NCBI GenBank assembly: GCA_965224275.1
Contig: CBDCYR010000002.1
Location: 496,001-560,000 of the forward strand
Reading direction: 5' to 3'
From: CAUZWH01 sp965224275
Lineage (GTDB): Bacteria > Pseudomonadota > Alphaproteobacteria > SHVV01
DNA length: 64,000 nucleotides
Shown here: positions 55,650 through 64,000 of the stretch, one piece after another
Numbering within the stretch: position 1 is the stretch's first letter
Layout: each line of letters opens with the position of its first letter
Made by a program: the position numbers and the translations under genes
The notes under the pieces: generated by a model
Seen by the model: the letters and a program-made list of their open reading frames with translations, nothing else
The model's database searches: none
What the model was told of the DNA's origin: nothing

Positions 55650-56852
55650 TCAGGTCAATGCGGCGCACGCGCGCTGAATCCGCTGGCAAGCCTCCGTTAG
55701 CGTTTCAATCGACGACGCGTAGGAGACCCTGAAGTAAGGCTCAAGCCCAAATCCAGCCCCTTGAACGACCGCGACGCCTTCGGCATTGAGAATATAAGTG
55801 GCGAGGTCCGTATCATTACTAATCACACCGCCATCTGGGGTCTTCCTGCCGATCGTTTCCGCGACGCTGGGATAGACATAAAAGGCACCTTGAGGCGTTG
55901 CACATCTTAATCCCTTCGCCTGGTTCAGCATGCTAACAACTAAGTCCCTCCGCTCGCGGAAGGAGACCCGCCAGGCATCGAGAAAATCTTGTGGACCATT
56001 GAGCGCCGCCACTGCCGCCGCCTGACTGACCGAACTCGGATTGCTCGTGCTTTGCGATTGAATCGTTGCCATTGCCTTGATCAAGTCGACCGGGCCCGCG
56101 CCATAACCGATACGCCACCCGGTCATCGCATACGCCTTCGAAACTCCGTTGAGCGTCAACGTGCGCGCATACAGATCCGGTTCGACCTGTGCCGGCGTGA
56201 AGAACTCGAAATCGTCATAAACGAGGTGCTCATAGATATCGTCGGTCAGCACCCACACATCGGGATATTTCTTGATCACATCGGTCAGCGCCTTCAATTC
56301 GTCTCGGGTATAAGCACCACCGGTGGGATTGCTCGGCGAGTTAATGAGCACCCATTTAGTTTTGGGTGTAATCGCCGCATCGAGGTCTGCGGCACTCATC
56401 TTGAGACCGTTATCGATGCCGGTCGGGACAACCACCGGGCTGCCACCGCCGAGCAGGACCATATCGGGATAAGAAACCCAATACGGCGCCGAAAAAACAA
56501 CCTCGTCGCCGGGGTTTAGCGTCGCGAGAAAGGCGTTGAACAACACCTGCTTTCCACCCGTACCGACACTAATCTGGCGCGGCTCATATTCGAGTTGGTT
56601 TTCACGCTTGAACTTGTCGCAGATCGCCTGCTTCAGGGCCGGTGTACCATCAACCACGGTGTAGCGCGTTTCACCAGAGTCGATCGCTTTCTTCGCGGCC
56701 TCCCGAATATGCTCCGGGGTATCGAAATCAGGTTCCCCAACGCTGAGGCCGATGACGTCATGCCCTTCGGCTTTGAGTTGCATGGCGCGATTGGACATCG
56801 CAATCGTCGGCGAAGGCTTGATTCGATTCAGTGTTTCCGAAAGAAAGGCCAT
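55650..56852 (-). CDS. PLP-dependent aspartate-type aminotransferase
   Basis: A 400-residue class I aminotransferase (subgroup 1-beta): MSNRAMQLKAEGHDVIGLSVGEPDFDTPEHI, SAPYWVSYPDMV, INSPSNPTGGAYTRDEL, and the cofactor lysine in LNGVSKAYAMTGWRIGYGAG. It transfers amino groups between aspartate (or prephenate/aromatic partners) and 2-oxoglutarate. The gene stands alone, 102 bases upstream of the EF-G-like gene on the same strand, and is divergent from the split-cupredoxin lipoprotein gene. Confidence 0.93.
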   Translation of the reverse strand: MAFLSETLNRIKPSPTIAMSNRAMQLKAEGHDVIGLSVGEPDFDTPEHIREAAKKAIDSGETRYTVVDGTPALKQAICDKFKRENQLEYEPRQISVGTGGKQVLFNAFLATLNPGDEVVFSAPYWVSYPDMVLLGGGSPVVVPTGIDNGLKMSAADLDAAITPKTKWVLINSPSNPTGGAYTRDELKALTDVIKKYPDVWVLTDDIYEHLVYDDFEFFTPAQVEPDLYARTLTLNGVSKAYAMTGWRIGYGAGPVDLIKAMATIQSQSTSNPSSVSQAAAVAALNGPQDFLDAWRVSFRERRDLVVSMLNQAKGLRCATPQGAFYVYPSVAETIGRKTPDGGVISNDTDLATYILNAEGVAVVQGAGFGLEPYFRVSYASSIETLTEACQRIQRACAALT

Positions 56853-57019
56853 CTATTGCTCCCGCCTTAAAGCTACGGCCAACTTAACGGCCTGGCAGGG
56901 GCCGCGCAAATAAAAGGTCGGCGCTCGTCGCCGCCCTTCAGTAGCCGGCTTAGCCGCCCTGGATACCCGTCGCAAAACTGGGTAGATTATTTAGAATCAG
57001 TCACTTACAAGCTGGCCTG

Positions 57020-58843
57020 ATGGGCAACAGCCGACATAGCGCGCTCCTCTGCCTGGTAACTTCCGCGGCGATAAGCGTGGGCGCATGCTCGGGTTACCCG
57101 TTGGACGCCCTGCCGATCCCAACGAACAAACCCGACGATGCGGTCGAGTTGATACCGAACGCAGATATCGAGCTGCCGGTTCCTGGTCAGAAGTTCGCGA
57201 ATCGGGCACCGCCTATCGCCGAACCCGAGCGGGCAATTGCCGAGGTCGATTGGCGCACCGCCGAACCGCTCCGCATCATGTTGCTGGAGTATACATTCGC
57301 GCCCCACGAAACCGTGCTCTACGAAGGGACCGCATACCGGCTCATCCTTAGCAACATCGGCGACAAGGACCACACGTTCAAGGCACCGGCTTTTCTGCGG
57401 GCGATCGCCGTCCGCAGCCTTAGCCTGCTTCCTATAGAAGAAGCCGGCATTGCCAAATACGAGCGCGACGACGCCGGCGCAAGCGCTCCGCCTGAGGGTC
57501 TCCTTCGCCTCGAAGTCGAAGAAATTCCCCCGCCGCCGCCGCTAACGGGCGATAGCGCAGACCCTGCACCAGCCAACCCCTTCGATTCTGGCGAGGATTC
57601 AGAGAAGAATCCCGGCAACAACCCCTTCGATTCCGGAGATGAGGACGAGGAGGATATTGGTGATGAAGACGAGGATGCGTCGATTCGGTCCTCCGTCCCT
57701 GGTGCAAAATACGCGGCGCTGAGCGTTGTCACGAACACGCTGGATAAGCAGGGAACTCGCCAAAACGCGCGGCGCAGTCATCTCGGCGAGATCGCCAGCG
57801 TCGATGTCGGCGCAACAAAACCTCGCTCAGCCGCGACGCAAAGCACAATCGACGACGAGATCGAAGACGACCTGCCGACCCAACCAGAACCCGCGGCTAC
57901 GAGACGCGAATCGGAGTCCTCGGCACCTACAACCAAACCCTTCTCTGCCACGCCACTTCTGCTTACACAGCAATTGACCGGCGACGAGAGCGAAATCGAG
58001 GACGACGATTTCGTTTACCGTCCTGGAAGTGGCGCGCCGATCAAACCGCCTTCGGCAGAGGCGGACGTAGAGCAAACAGACGCGGCGCCGGAAGGTAACG
58101 AAGAGGTTGAGGCAGAGGGCGAAACCGAACCGGCCCCCGCCGAGACCGCAACCCCCACAGACGCACAGGCCGAGCAGCCTCCCATCGCCGACCAAACCCA
58201 GGACGATGGCGAGGATCCGGGCGATACCGTCACGGATTCAGACGACCCTGAAGATAATGCGCCAAGCGACGCCGCCAAACCGGACACGGCGGAGGCATCC
58301 GCAGATGACATCGACACGTCCGACTCCCCACCGCCACTACCCAAACCCCGCGCCAAACCTGCAGCCCAAACAGCGACCGATGAAAAGGACGACAACGCTG
58401 CCGAGGAGGAAGACAAGTCCGACGGCGAAGATGGCGCTGAGGACGAAGATCTTGCCGATCTTGAGGACGACGCCAAAGACGGAGACGAAGATCGCGAGGT
58501 CAACGAGTCAAACGACGGCGACGAGACCGACGACAGCGACGAAGCCGATCCCACCCCCCCGCGGGTCGCCGACCAATCCAAGCCGGGAGGCGCAGCCGAG
58601 AACAACACCGCAGAGGAAGCCGGACCGCGCCAGTCAGAGCCGACCGGTAGCCTGGCCGACACCCTTGTCGAGATCGAGCCGGCAGCGCTGGCTGAGCTCC
58701 TCGAAAAAGGCGTGATCGAAGTGCCGGCGCGCCGGTCAAAACTGATCCATTTCGTCGCAGTTCGCAAAGGCCGTTACCACGTGAGCACGCTGTCGTTCAT
58801 CGACAACGCGCATTGGATGAAAGGCACCATCATTATCGAATGA
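57020..58843 (+). CDS. Lipoprotein with cupredoxin-like fold split by a long acidic insertion
   Basis: A 607-residue protein. The N-terminus has a signal sequence ending in a lipobox-like VGAC (Cys23). Residues 80-135 (PLRIMLLEYTFAPHETVLYE, YRLILSNIGDKDHTFKAPAF) look like the first strands of a cupredoxin, with His118 in the usual copper-ligand place. The last 45 residues (VIEVPARRSKLIHF, RKGRYHVSTLSFIDNAHWMK, GTIIIE) look like the last strands, with His and Met but no Cys at the copper loop. Between them lie about 430 Asp/Glu/Pro/Ala-rich residues, low in complexity, with NPFDSGxD duplicated near residue 187-207. Type 1 copper binding is therefore doubtful. Surface attachment is inferred. 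Confidence 0.7.
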   Translation: MGNSRHSALLCLVTSAAISVGACSGYPLDALPIPTNKPDDAVELIPNADIELPVPGQKFANRAPPIAEPERAIAEVDWRTAEPLRIMLLEYTFAPHETVLYEGTAYRLILSNIGDKDHTFKAPAFLRAIAVRSLSLLPIEEAGIAKYERDDAGASAPPEGLLRLEVEEIPPPPPLTGDSADPAPANPFDSGEDSEKNPGNNPFDSGDEDEEDIGDEDEDASIRSSVPGAKYAALSVVTNTLDKQGTRQNARRSHLGEIASVDVGATKPRSAATQSTIDDEIEDDLPTQPEPAATRRESESSAPTTKPFSATPLLLTQQLTGDESEIEDDDFVYRPGSGAPIKPPSAEADVEQTDAAPEGNEEVEAEGETEPAPAETATPTDAQAEQPPIADQTQDDGEDPGDTVTDSDDPEDNAPSDAAKPDTAEASADDIDTSDSPPPLPKPRAKPAAQTATDEKDDNAAEEEDKSDGEDGAEDEDLADLEDDAKDGDEDREVNESNDGDETDDSDEADPTPPRVADQSKPGGAAENNTAEEAGPRQSEPTGSLADTLVEIEPAALAELLEKGVIEVPARRSKLIHFVAVRKGRYHVSTLSFIDNAHWMKGTIIIE

Positions 58844-61110
58844 TGTCACCGCCCATCGCCGATTTGGAAAATGCGACTGATTCGCGCATATATGGATCCA
58901 TGGTCTCCGAAGTCGCCATCGATACGCCCGCCACCGAACCTCCGCTTGCACACGAAAGACCTGAAGGCGGCGTTTCCTTTGCCTTCGAATCCGACTACAC
59001 GGCCGCTGGCGACCAACCGAATGCAATCGCCGAATTGACCGAAGCGCTTAACAGCGGCGAGCGCGATCAAGTCCTGCTCGGCGTTACGGGATCGGGCAAA
59101 ACATTCACAATTGCGAATGTTATCTCCAATGTGCAGCGCCCATCACTGGTTCTAGCTCCCAATAAGACTCTTGCCGCCCAGCTCTACGGGGAGATGAAGA
59201 GTTTTTTTCCAAACAACGCGGTCGAGTATTTCGTCTCCTACTATGACTACTACCAACCGGAAGCTTATGTTCCGCGCTCCGATACCTACATCGAAAAAGA
59301 CTCATCGATAAACGAACAGATCGACCGGATGCGTCATTCGGCGACGCGCGCGCTGTTGGAGCGCGATGATGTCGTTATCGTTGCCAGCGTCTCCTGCATT
59401 TACGGCATTGGTTCGCCTGAGACCTACTCCGAAATGGCGCTCGCCCTAAAAATGGGCCAGTCGATCGATCGCAATACCCTTCTCAAGAAGTTGGTGGAGA
59501 TCCAGTATCGCCGCAATGACACCGCGTTTACCCGTGGCACGTTTCGTGTTCGCGGTGATGTGGTCGAGATTTTTCCGTCGCATTATGAGGATCGCGCGTG
59601 GCGCCTCTCGCTGTTTGGAGACGAGATCGAATCGATCACCGAGTTCGATCCGCTAACCGGCGAAAAGGCCGATTCCCTGAGCCAGATCAAGATCTATGCG
59701 AGTTCGCACTACGTCATCCCCCGGCCGACGCTGCAGCAGGCTGCCAAGCATATCAAGCGCGACCTCAACCTGCGTCTCGATGAGCTTCAGGCCGCGGGGC
59801 AGCTCCTATACGCACAACGCCTCGAAGAGCGCACGCGCTTCGATCTTGAGATGATGGAGGCGACCGGATCGTGCGCCGGCATCGAAAATTATTCGCGCTA
59901 TCTCACTGGTCGCGCACCCGGCGAGCCACCACCGACACTGTTTGAATATTTGCCAGACAACGCGCTGGTATTCGTCGACGAGTGTCATGTAACTGTGCCG
60001 CAGTTGGGCGGCATGTTCCGGGGTGACTTTCGACGCAAGTCGACGCTTGCGGAGTACGGTTTTCGTCTCCCCTCTTGCATCGATAACCGGCCATTAAAGT
60101 TTGAAGAGTGGGAAGCGATGCGGCCGCAGACGATTTTTGTGTCGGCGACGCCAAGCACCTGGGAGCTCGAGCAGACCGGTGGCGTTTTCGTCGAACAGAT
60201 TGTACGGCCAACGGGGCTCATAGACCCGGTCTGCATCGTTCGTCCCGTCGACAGCCAAGTCGATGATTTGCTTGCCGAATGCAAAGAGGTCGCAGCCAAG
60301 GGACAGCGCGTTTTGGTCACGACACTGACCAAGCGAATGGCCGAGGATCTCACTGAATTCATGCACGAGGCGGGGATTCGCGTGCGCTATCTGCACTCGG
60401 ACATTGATACGCTTGAGCGCATCGAGATCATTCGCGATCTCAGGCTCGGCGCCTTTGATGTTTTGGTCGGGATCAACCTTCTGCGTGAGGGATTGGACAT
60501 TCCCGAATGCGCGCTGGTAGCAATCCTTGATGCCGATAAAGAAGGCTTCCTCCGATCGAAAACCTCTTTGGTGCAAACGATCGGACGGGCGGCTCGCAAC
60601 ATCGATGGCCGCGTGATCCTCTATGCCGACCAGATGACCGCAAGCCTTACATCCGCGATCGATGAGACGAACCGGCGCCGAGAGAGGCAGCAGGCTTACA
60701 ACACCGCCAATGGGATAACGCCGGAATCGGTTAGCAAGGCGATCGCCGATATCTTGGGCAGTACCTACGAGGGCGACTACGTCACCGTCGATATCGACGA
60801 GGAAACACCACATCTTGTGGGCCACAATCTCCAGGCCCATCTCGACGAAATGCGAAATCGCATGCTCGCCGCTGCAGCAGATCTGGAATTTGAGGAAGCG
60901 GCCCGACTGCGTGACGAAATTCGTAGGCTCGAAGAAATGGATCTTGTATTGGCGGAGCCGATGTCGCGAACGCCTCAGAGCTCGTCGAGACACGGGCAGG
61001 GTAGCAGTAAACGTGACGGCAAGAAGCGCGGCGATCCACGCTCAACGGCAGGACGGCCGGGCACCCGGCAAACGCGTTCCAAGAGCGGAAGACCAGCGTC
61101 GAAGCATTAG
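58840..61110 (+). CDS. uvrB: Excinuclease ABC subunit UvrB
   Basis: A 756-residue damage-verification helicase of nucleotide excision repair. Motifs: LLGVTGSGKTFTIANVI (Walker A), the beta-hairpin YYDYYQPEAYVPRSDTYIEK, FVDECHVTVPQ (DEAH-like), LLREGLDIPECALVAILDADKEGF, QTIGRAARN and the C-terminal UVR motif (FEEAARLRDEIRRLE). I take the ATG at 58840, which overlaps the preceding stop; a longer frame from 58813 and a later ATG at 58900 are alternatives. A basic, Ser/Arg/Lys-rich tail of about 40 residues follows the UVR motif. Confidence 0.96.
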   Translation: MMSPPIADLENATDSRIYGSMVSEVAIDTPATEPPLAHERPEGGVSFAFESDYTAAGDQPNAIAELTEALNSGERDQVLLGVTGSGKTFTIANVISNVQRPSLVLAPNKTLAAQLYGEMKSFFPNNAVEYFVSYYDYYQPEAYVPRSDTYIEKDSSINEQIDRMRHSATRALLERDDVVIVASVSCIYGIGSPETYSEMALALKMGQSIDRNTLLKKLVEIQYRRNDTAFTRGTFRVRGDVVEIFPSHYEDRAWRLSLFGDEIESITEFDPLTGEKADSLSQIKIYASSHYVIPRPTLQQAAKHIKRDLNLRLDELQAAGQLLYAQRLEERTRFDLEMMEATGSCAGIENYSRYLTGRAPGEPPPTLFEYLPDNALVFVDECHVTVPQLGGMFRGDFRRKSTLAEYGFRLPSCIDNRPLKFEEWEAMRPQTIFVSATPSTWELEQTGGVFVEQIVRPTGLIDPVCIVRPVDSQVDDLLAECKEVAAKGQRVLVTTLTKRMAEDLTEFMHEAGIRVRYLHSDIDTLERIEIIRDLRLGAFDVLVGINLLREGLDIPECALVAILDADKEGFLRSKTSLVQTIGRAARNIDGRVILYADQMTASLTSAIDETNRRRERQQAYNTANGITPESVSKAIADILGSTYEGDYVTVDIDEETPHLVGHNLQAHLDEMRNRMLAAAADLEFEEAARLRDEIRRLEEMDLVLAEPMSRTPQSSSRHGQGSSKRDGKKRGDPRSTAGRPGTRQTRSKSGRPASKH

Positions 61111-61208
61111 GCCGGGCCGCCCGCGGTGCTGCTCTTTCTTGACACGCTTCGAAACCCAGCCGGCTTTGTCGATCGTCAAACTGCATCGGATATGAGAAAC
61201 CCATACCG

Positions 61209-61982
61209 ATGCTGAGGCATTCGCTCGTTTTTGCCCAACTGCTGAGGGGCTCAATTCGCGACCTGGCGCCGATCGTCATCGTGATTGCGGTCTTTCAGCT
61301 CGCGGTTCTCCAGCAACCGCTTCCCGATCTCGCCAAAACGCTAATCGGCCTTCTTTTCGTTGTTTTCGGGCTCACGCTCTTTGTGCGTGGCCTCGAAATG
61401 GGCCTGTTCCCGGCGGGTGAAGCTCTTGCTGAATCGCTCACTCGCAAAGGAAGCCTCCTCTGGATGTTAGTATTCGCCTTTGCTCTCGGCTTCGGAACCA
61501 CCATAGCCGAGCCCGCGCTTATCGCGGTGAGCGCGGAAGCAGCCCAAGCCGCGGCAGACGGTGGTGTGCTCGGCAACGATGTCGCGTCCCTCAACCGTTT
61601 CCGGGTCGCGCTTCGAATAACTGTCGCTGCGTCGGTCGGTGGCGCTCTGGTTCTCGGCGTGTTCAGGATCATACGAGGCTGGCCGATCCACTACTTCATG
61701 ATCGGTGGATACATTGTGGTCGTCCTCATAACCCCATTTGCGCCCGCCGCCATCATCGGTATCGCCTACGATTCCGGTGGCGTTACAACGTCGACCATCA
61801 CCGTGCCGCTCGTCACCGCGCTCGGCGTCGGTTTGGCACAAATGATCAAAGGGCGTGATCCGATGGTCGACGGGTTCGGGCTGATCGCTTTTGCTTCGCT
61901 AAGCCCGATTATTTTTGTGCTTATTTTCGGCGTCGTCTGGTTTCAAGGCAGTTCATTGATCACGGCAGCCGGGGCATGGTGA
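61209..61982 (+). CDS. DUF1538 membrane protein, first copy
   Basis: A 257-residue protein with about six to seven membrane helices of the DUF1538 family. Typical stretches are RDLAPIVIVIAVFQLAVLQQ, GLTLFVRGLEMGLFPAGEAL, GFGTTIAEPALIAVSAEA, IAYDSGGVTTSTITVPLVTA and GFGLIAFASLSPII. The paired, conserved polar GxxTTxAEP and DSGGVTTS motifs look like the two halves of an ion- or substrate-binding site in an inverted-repeat transporter. A second copy follows after one base. Function unproven; a cation transporter is a reasonable guess from the neighbouring PII-like, CBS and CaCA genes. Confidence 0.85.
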   Translation: MLRHSLVFAQLLRGSIRDLAPIVIVIAVFQLAVLQQPLPDLAKTLIGLLFVVFGLTLFVRGLEMGLFPAGEALAESLTRKGSLLWMLVFAFALGFGTTIAEPALIAVSAEAAQAAADGGVLGNDVASLNRFRVALRITVAASVGGALVLGVFRIIRGWPIHYFMIGGYIVVVLITPFAPAAIIGIAYDSGGVTTSTITVPLVTALGVGLAQMIKGRDPMVDGFGLIAFASLSPIIFVLIFGVVWFQGSSLITAAGAW

Positions 61983-61983
61983 C

Positions 61984-62765
61984 ATGATCCCTATACTTGT
62001 CGACGTCGTGGAGACAGTGGCACGCACAACCGTGGACCTCGCGCCAATCATCGCAATGCTATTTGTCTTTCAATATGTCGTCATCCGGCGACCGTTGCCG
62101 CATCTAAAACAGGTCCTGTTTGGATTTGCCTATGTGCTGATCGGTCTAAGCCTTTTTCTTGTCGGCTTGAACGAGGCGCTGTTTCCCGTCGGCCGGGCTA
62201 TGGCGCAGCAACTCACGGCACCGGAATTTCTTGCTGCATTTGCCGGTAATCACAATTGGTCGGTCTATTTGTGGGTCTATGCGTTTGCCGCGTGTGTTGG
62301 CTTCTCGCCGAGCCTTCGCTGATTGCGGTATCACTGAAGGCCGAAAAGGTATCGGCGGGAACGGTCACCGCGTGGGGGTTGCGCATCGCTGTCGCGACCG
62401 GCGTCGCCGCCGGCGTCGCACTGGGTACATTCCGCATCGTTAGCGGGATCCCTCTCTACTATTTCATCATTGCCGGCTACATCGTCGTCGTCCTGCAAAC
62501 GATCCGGGTTAATCGCGCAATTATTCCATTGGCCTACGATTCGGGCGGTGTGACGACCTCTTCTGTGACAGTTCCTCTGCTCGCCGCTCTTGGGCTTGGG
62601 CTTGCCAGCACAATCCCCGGACGTGACCCCCTGGTCGACGGCTTTGGACTGATCGCATTCGCCAGCTTGTTCCCAATCATGTCGGTGATGGGCTACGCGC
62701 AATTCGGCGCGTGGTGGCGCCGACGCTCGGACGCTCAACAGAAAGGAACGCAACATGAAGCTTAA
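61984..62765 (+). pseudogene. DUF1538 membrane protein, second copy, frameshifted by a small deletion
   Basis: The frame from ATG 61984 (VDLAPIIAMLFVFQYVVIRR, GLSLFLVGLNEALFPVGRAM) stops at 62322, while the homologous rest (AEPSLIAVSLKAEKVSAGTV, LAYDSGGVTTSSVTVPLLAA) continues in another frame to 62765. Alignment with copy one shows GGCTTC at 62299-62304 joined directly to TCGCCGAG where copy one has about 10 more bases encoding GTT-I; a deletion of about 10 bases explains the shift and removes the first conserved TT motif. The gene overlaps the PII-like gene by 11 bases. If this is not an assembly error, the second subunit is lost. Confidence 0.8.
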
Positions 62766-63105
62766 ATTGATTATGGCCTTGGTCCGAGACGAAAACACGG
62801 AATCGATCCTCGAGGCAGCTCGCGACGCAGGCGCAACCGGGGCCACCGTGATCACCAGTGCGCGCGGTGAAGGTTTGGTTCCAGAAAAAACGTTCCTCGG
62901 TCTGGATCTAAGCGGTCGTCGGGATCTGCTAATGTTCTTGGTAGCCGATCAGCTCGCGCGCGATATTCTCGAAACAATCGCAAGAGTCGGACGGTTTGAA
63001 GAAGAGAGAGGTGCGGGCATTGCATTTCAGGTGGAAATCGAAGATGCAGTAGGCTTGTCGAGCCAACTCACTACTATTTCCGACGAAATCAAGGACGAGG
63101 TATGA
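62755..63105 (+). CDS. PII-like nitrogen-regulatory-type signalling protein
   Basis: A 116-residue protein with a PII-like ferredoxin fold: LKLIMALVRDENTESILEAA, GATGATVITSARGEG, a T-loop-like segment GLVPEKTFLGLDLSGRRD and VADQLARDILETIARVG. The conserved Tyr51 of classical GlnB/GlnK is not seen, so it is not a uridylylated PII but one of the PII-like proteins that bind nucleotides and regulate neighbouring transporters. It overlaps the second DUF1538 gene by 11 bases and the CBS gene by 4, so all are translationally coupled. Confidence 0.8.
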   Translation: MKLKLIMALVRDENTESILEAARDAGATGATVITSARGEGLVPEKTFLGLDLSGRRDLLMFLVADQLARDILETIARVGRFEEERGAGIAFQVEIEDAVGLSSQLTTISDEIKDEV

Positions 63106-63530
63106 CCACTCACCCTTACATCAAGGTTAGCGAGGTGATGACCCGGCCCGTGCGCACGATCGACCGCATGGCGACCGTTCGCGACGCGCTTAAAATACTC
63201 GATGAAACCGGTGTCAGCTCGCTTGTGATCGAGAGGCGCGATGAACGCGATGAACTTGGTATCGTGGTTATTTCCGATATCGCAAGTCACGTTATCGCCG
63301 AGAATCGCTCACCCGATCGCGTGAATATTTACGAAATAATGAGCAAGCCCGTTCTTACCTTGGATCGCGACATGGACATCCGTTATGCGATCCGGCTGTT
63401 GGACAATTTCAACCTATCCCGTGGGCTCGTCGTGGACCACGACCGCACGTTGCTGGGCATCGTAACCCTGCGCGACATGGTTGTTCGCTACGCGCATGTC
63501 GTCGAAACAAAGGAAACCGCGAGCAACTAA
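63102..63530 (+). CDS. CBS-domain pair protein
   Basis: A 142-residue protein made of two CBS motifs (SEVMTRPVRTIDRMATVRDA, ILDETGVSSLVIERRDERDE; YEIMSKPVLTLDRDMDIRYA, VVDHDRTLLGIVTLRDMVV). CBS pairs bind adenosine nucleotides such as AMP or ATP and gate the partner protein. It overlaps the PII-like gene (ATGA) and would be the second nucleotide-sensing component of the DUF1538 membrane system. Confidence 0.9.
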   Translation: MTTHPYIKVSEVMTRPVRTIDRMATVRDALKILDETGVSSLVIERRDERDELGIVVISDIASHVIAENRSPDRVNIYEIMSKPVLTLDRDMDIRYAIRLLDNFNLSRGLVVDHDRTLLGIVTLRDMVVRYAHVVETKETASN

Positions 63531-63626
63531 CGCAGCCGCCGCCGGCCAATTGGAATTCGCCACAAAGGCACTTGAGACCCTGTGATCGGTCTTTATATTG
63601 AAAGCAGTCTTATTCTGTCTCCTCAA

Positions 63627-63654
63627 GCGCGGCTGAGCGCGCCTCGAGCCGCGC
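63627..63654. other. Perfect inverted repeat between the CBS and CaCA genes
   Basis: GCGCGGCT (63627-63634) and AGCCGCGC (63647-63654) form an 8-bp stem with a 12-base loop, about 30 bases before the exchanger start. It has no T-run; it could reduce read-through from the upstream operon. Confidence 0.4.
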
Positions 63655-63682
63655 ATCGCCCGCCGAGCGAAAGCCCTCCCGC

Positions 63683-64000
63683 ATGATGTATGTCATGAGT
63701 GCTGCCGGTTTGATTGTGTTGCTGCTCGGCGGCGATTTCTTGGTGCGGGGCGCGGTCTCACTCGCACGTCGGCTAGATATATCTACCCTCATCATTGGCC
63801 TCACGGTCGTCGCGTTGGGCACCTCGGCGCCAGAACTTGTCGTCAGCGTTGAAGCAGTTCTCGCCGGCTCTCCCGGCATTGCTATCGGAAATGTCGTTGG
63901 CAGTAATATTGCCAATGTGTTGATGGTCCTCGGCATACCCGCACTCGTCGCGCCGATCCTATGCGAGGGGCACCTAACCAAGCGAACGATGGTCTACATG
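63683..64000 (+). CDS. Calcium/sodium (CaCA-family) exchanger, N-terminal part
   Basis: The frame from the ATG at 63683 runs 106 codons to the window end. It encodes LIVLLLGGDFLVRGAVSLAR, ISTLIIGLTVVALGTSAPEL and the alpha-1 repeat VGSNIANVLMVLG, the hallmarks of the CaCA superfamily (YrbG/CaxA type), which exchanges Ca2+ for Na+ or H+ across the inner membrane. Its start has no clear ribosome-binding site; an ATG at 63695 is equally possible. It lies on the same strand as the DUF1538/PII/CBS cluster, 152 bases downstream. Confidence 0.88.
   Translation, partial: MMYVMSAAGLIVLLLGGDFLVRGAVSLARRLDISTLIIGLTVVALGTSAPELVVSVEAVLAGSPGIAIGNVVGSNIANVLMVLGIPALVAPILCEGHLTKRTMVYM

Overview
The window reads as chromosomal DNA of an alphaproteobacterium of non-rhizobial, Rhodospirillales-like type; this is inferred from gene order and protein families, with no marker rRNA present. 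The supporting blocks are YqeY-dnaG-rpoD running opposite to carA-carB-greA, an Lrp/trxB/lsrB neighbourhood, an ELM1-family gene, a DUF1127 gene, a liv branched-chain transporter next to a pim-like beta-oxidation operon, and groESL behind a perfect CIRCE operator.

Layout. 1-11 kb is accessory: a partial DUF427 gene, a GcvA-type LysR gene, a DUF1127 gene, an IS256-family element, a TPR gene, a large BTAD/cyclase/ATPase/TPR regulator broken by a 17-bp tandem duplication, antibiotic-biosynthesis-monooxygenase-like (ABM) genes (one frameshifted), and a strange Arg/Asp repeat protein. 11-17 kb is the livKHMGF operon plus a vWA-like gene; its binding-protein gene carries two inactivating lesions. 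17-26 kb is an IclR regulator, a pimF/pimC/pimD/pimB-like operon, and SDR and LLM oxidoreductases. 26.5-31.6 kb is a mobile-DNA scar: the 5' end of an MFS gene, an IS21-family element with an IS110/IS1111-type element inserted in its terminal repeat, the 3' part of a tyrosine integrase, and a tRNA with CAU anticodon that was probably the integration site.

31.6-34 kb carries a TauD-type dioxygenase, a DksA-like zinc finger and a Rieske oxygenase. 34-44 kb is the housekeeping core (rpoD, dnaG, yqeY, carAB, greA). 44-48 kb holds Lrp, ELM1, trxB and an LsrB/VtlR-type LysR gene, followed by a previously unannotated structured small RNA candidate with three CCUCCC/CUCCC anti-Shine-Dalgarno motifs and a strong terminator; by position and motif it looks like an AbcR (alpha-r15) relative. 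48-56 kb has a quinone oxidoreductase, groESL, msrP, a hydratase, an EF-G-like GTPase and an aminotransferase. 57-64 kb has a lipoprotein whose cupredoxin-like fold is split by a roughly 430-residue acidic insertion, uvrB, and a compact cluster of two DUF1538 membrane proteins (the second frameshifted), a PII-like protein, a CBS protein and a CaCA exchanger running off the end.

A recurring theme is gene decay: six or more genes are disrupted by independent event types (17-bp duplication, single-base indels, a nonsense codon, a roughly 10-base deletion, IS insertion), next to three IS elements. This suggests relaxed selection or genome reduction, with assembly error the main alternative for the single-base cases. 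The best candidates for undescribed biology are the small RNA after lsrB, the split cupredoxin, the DUF1538/PII/CBS module, and a perfect H-type pseudoknot beside the repeat-protein gene.
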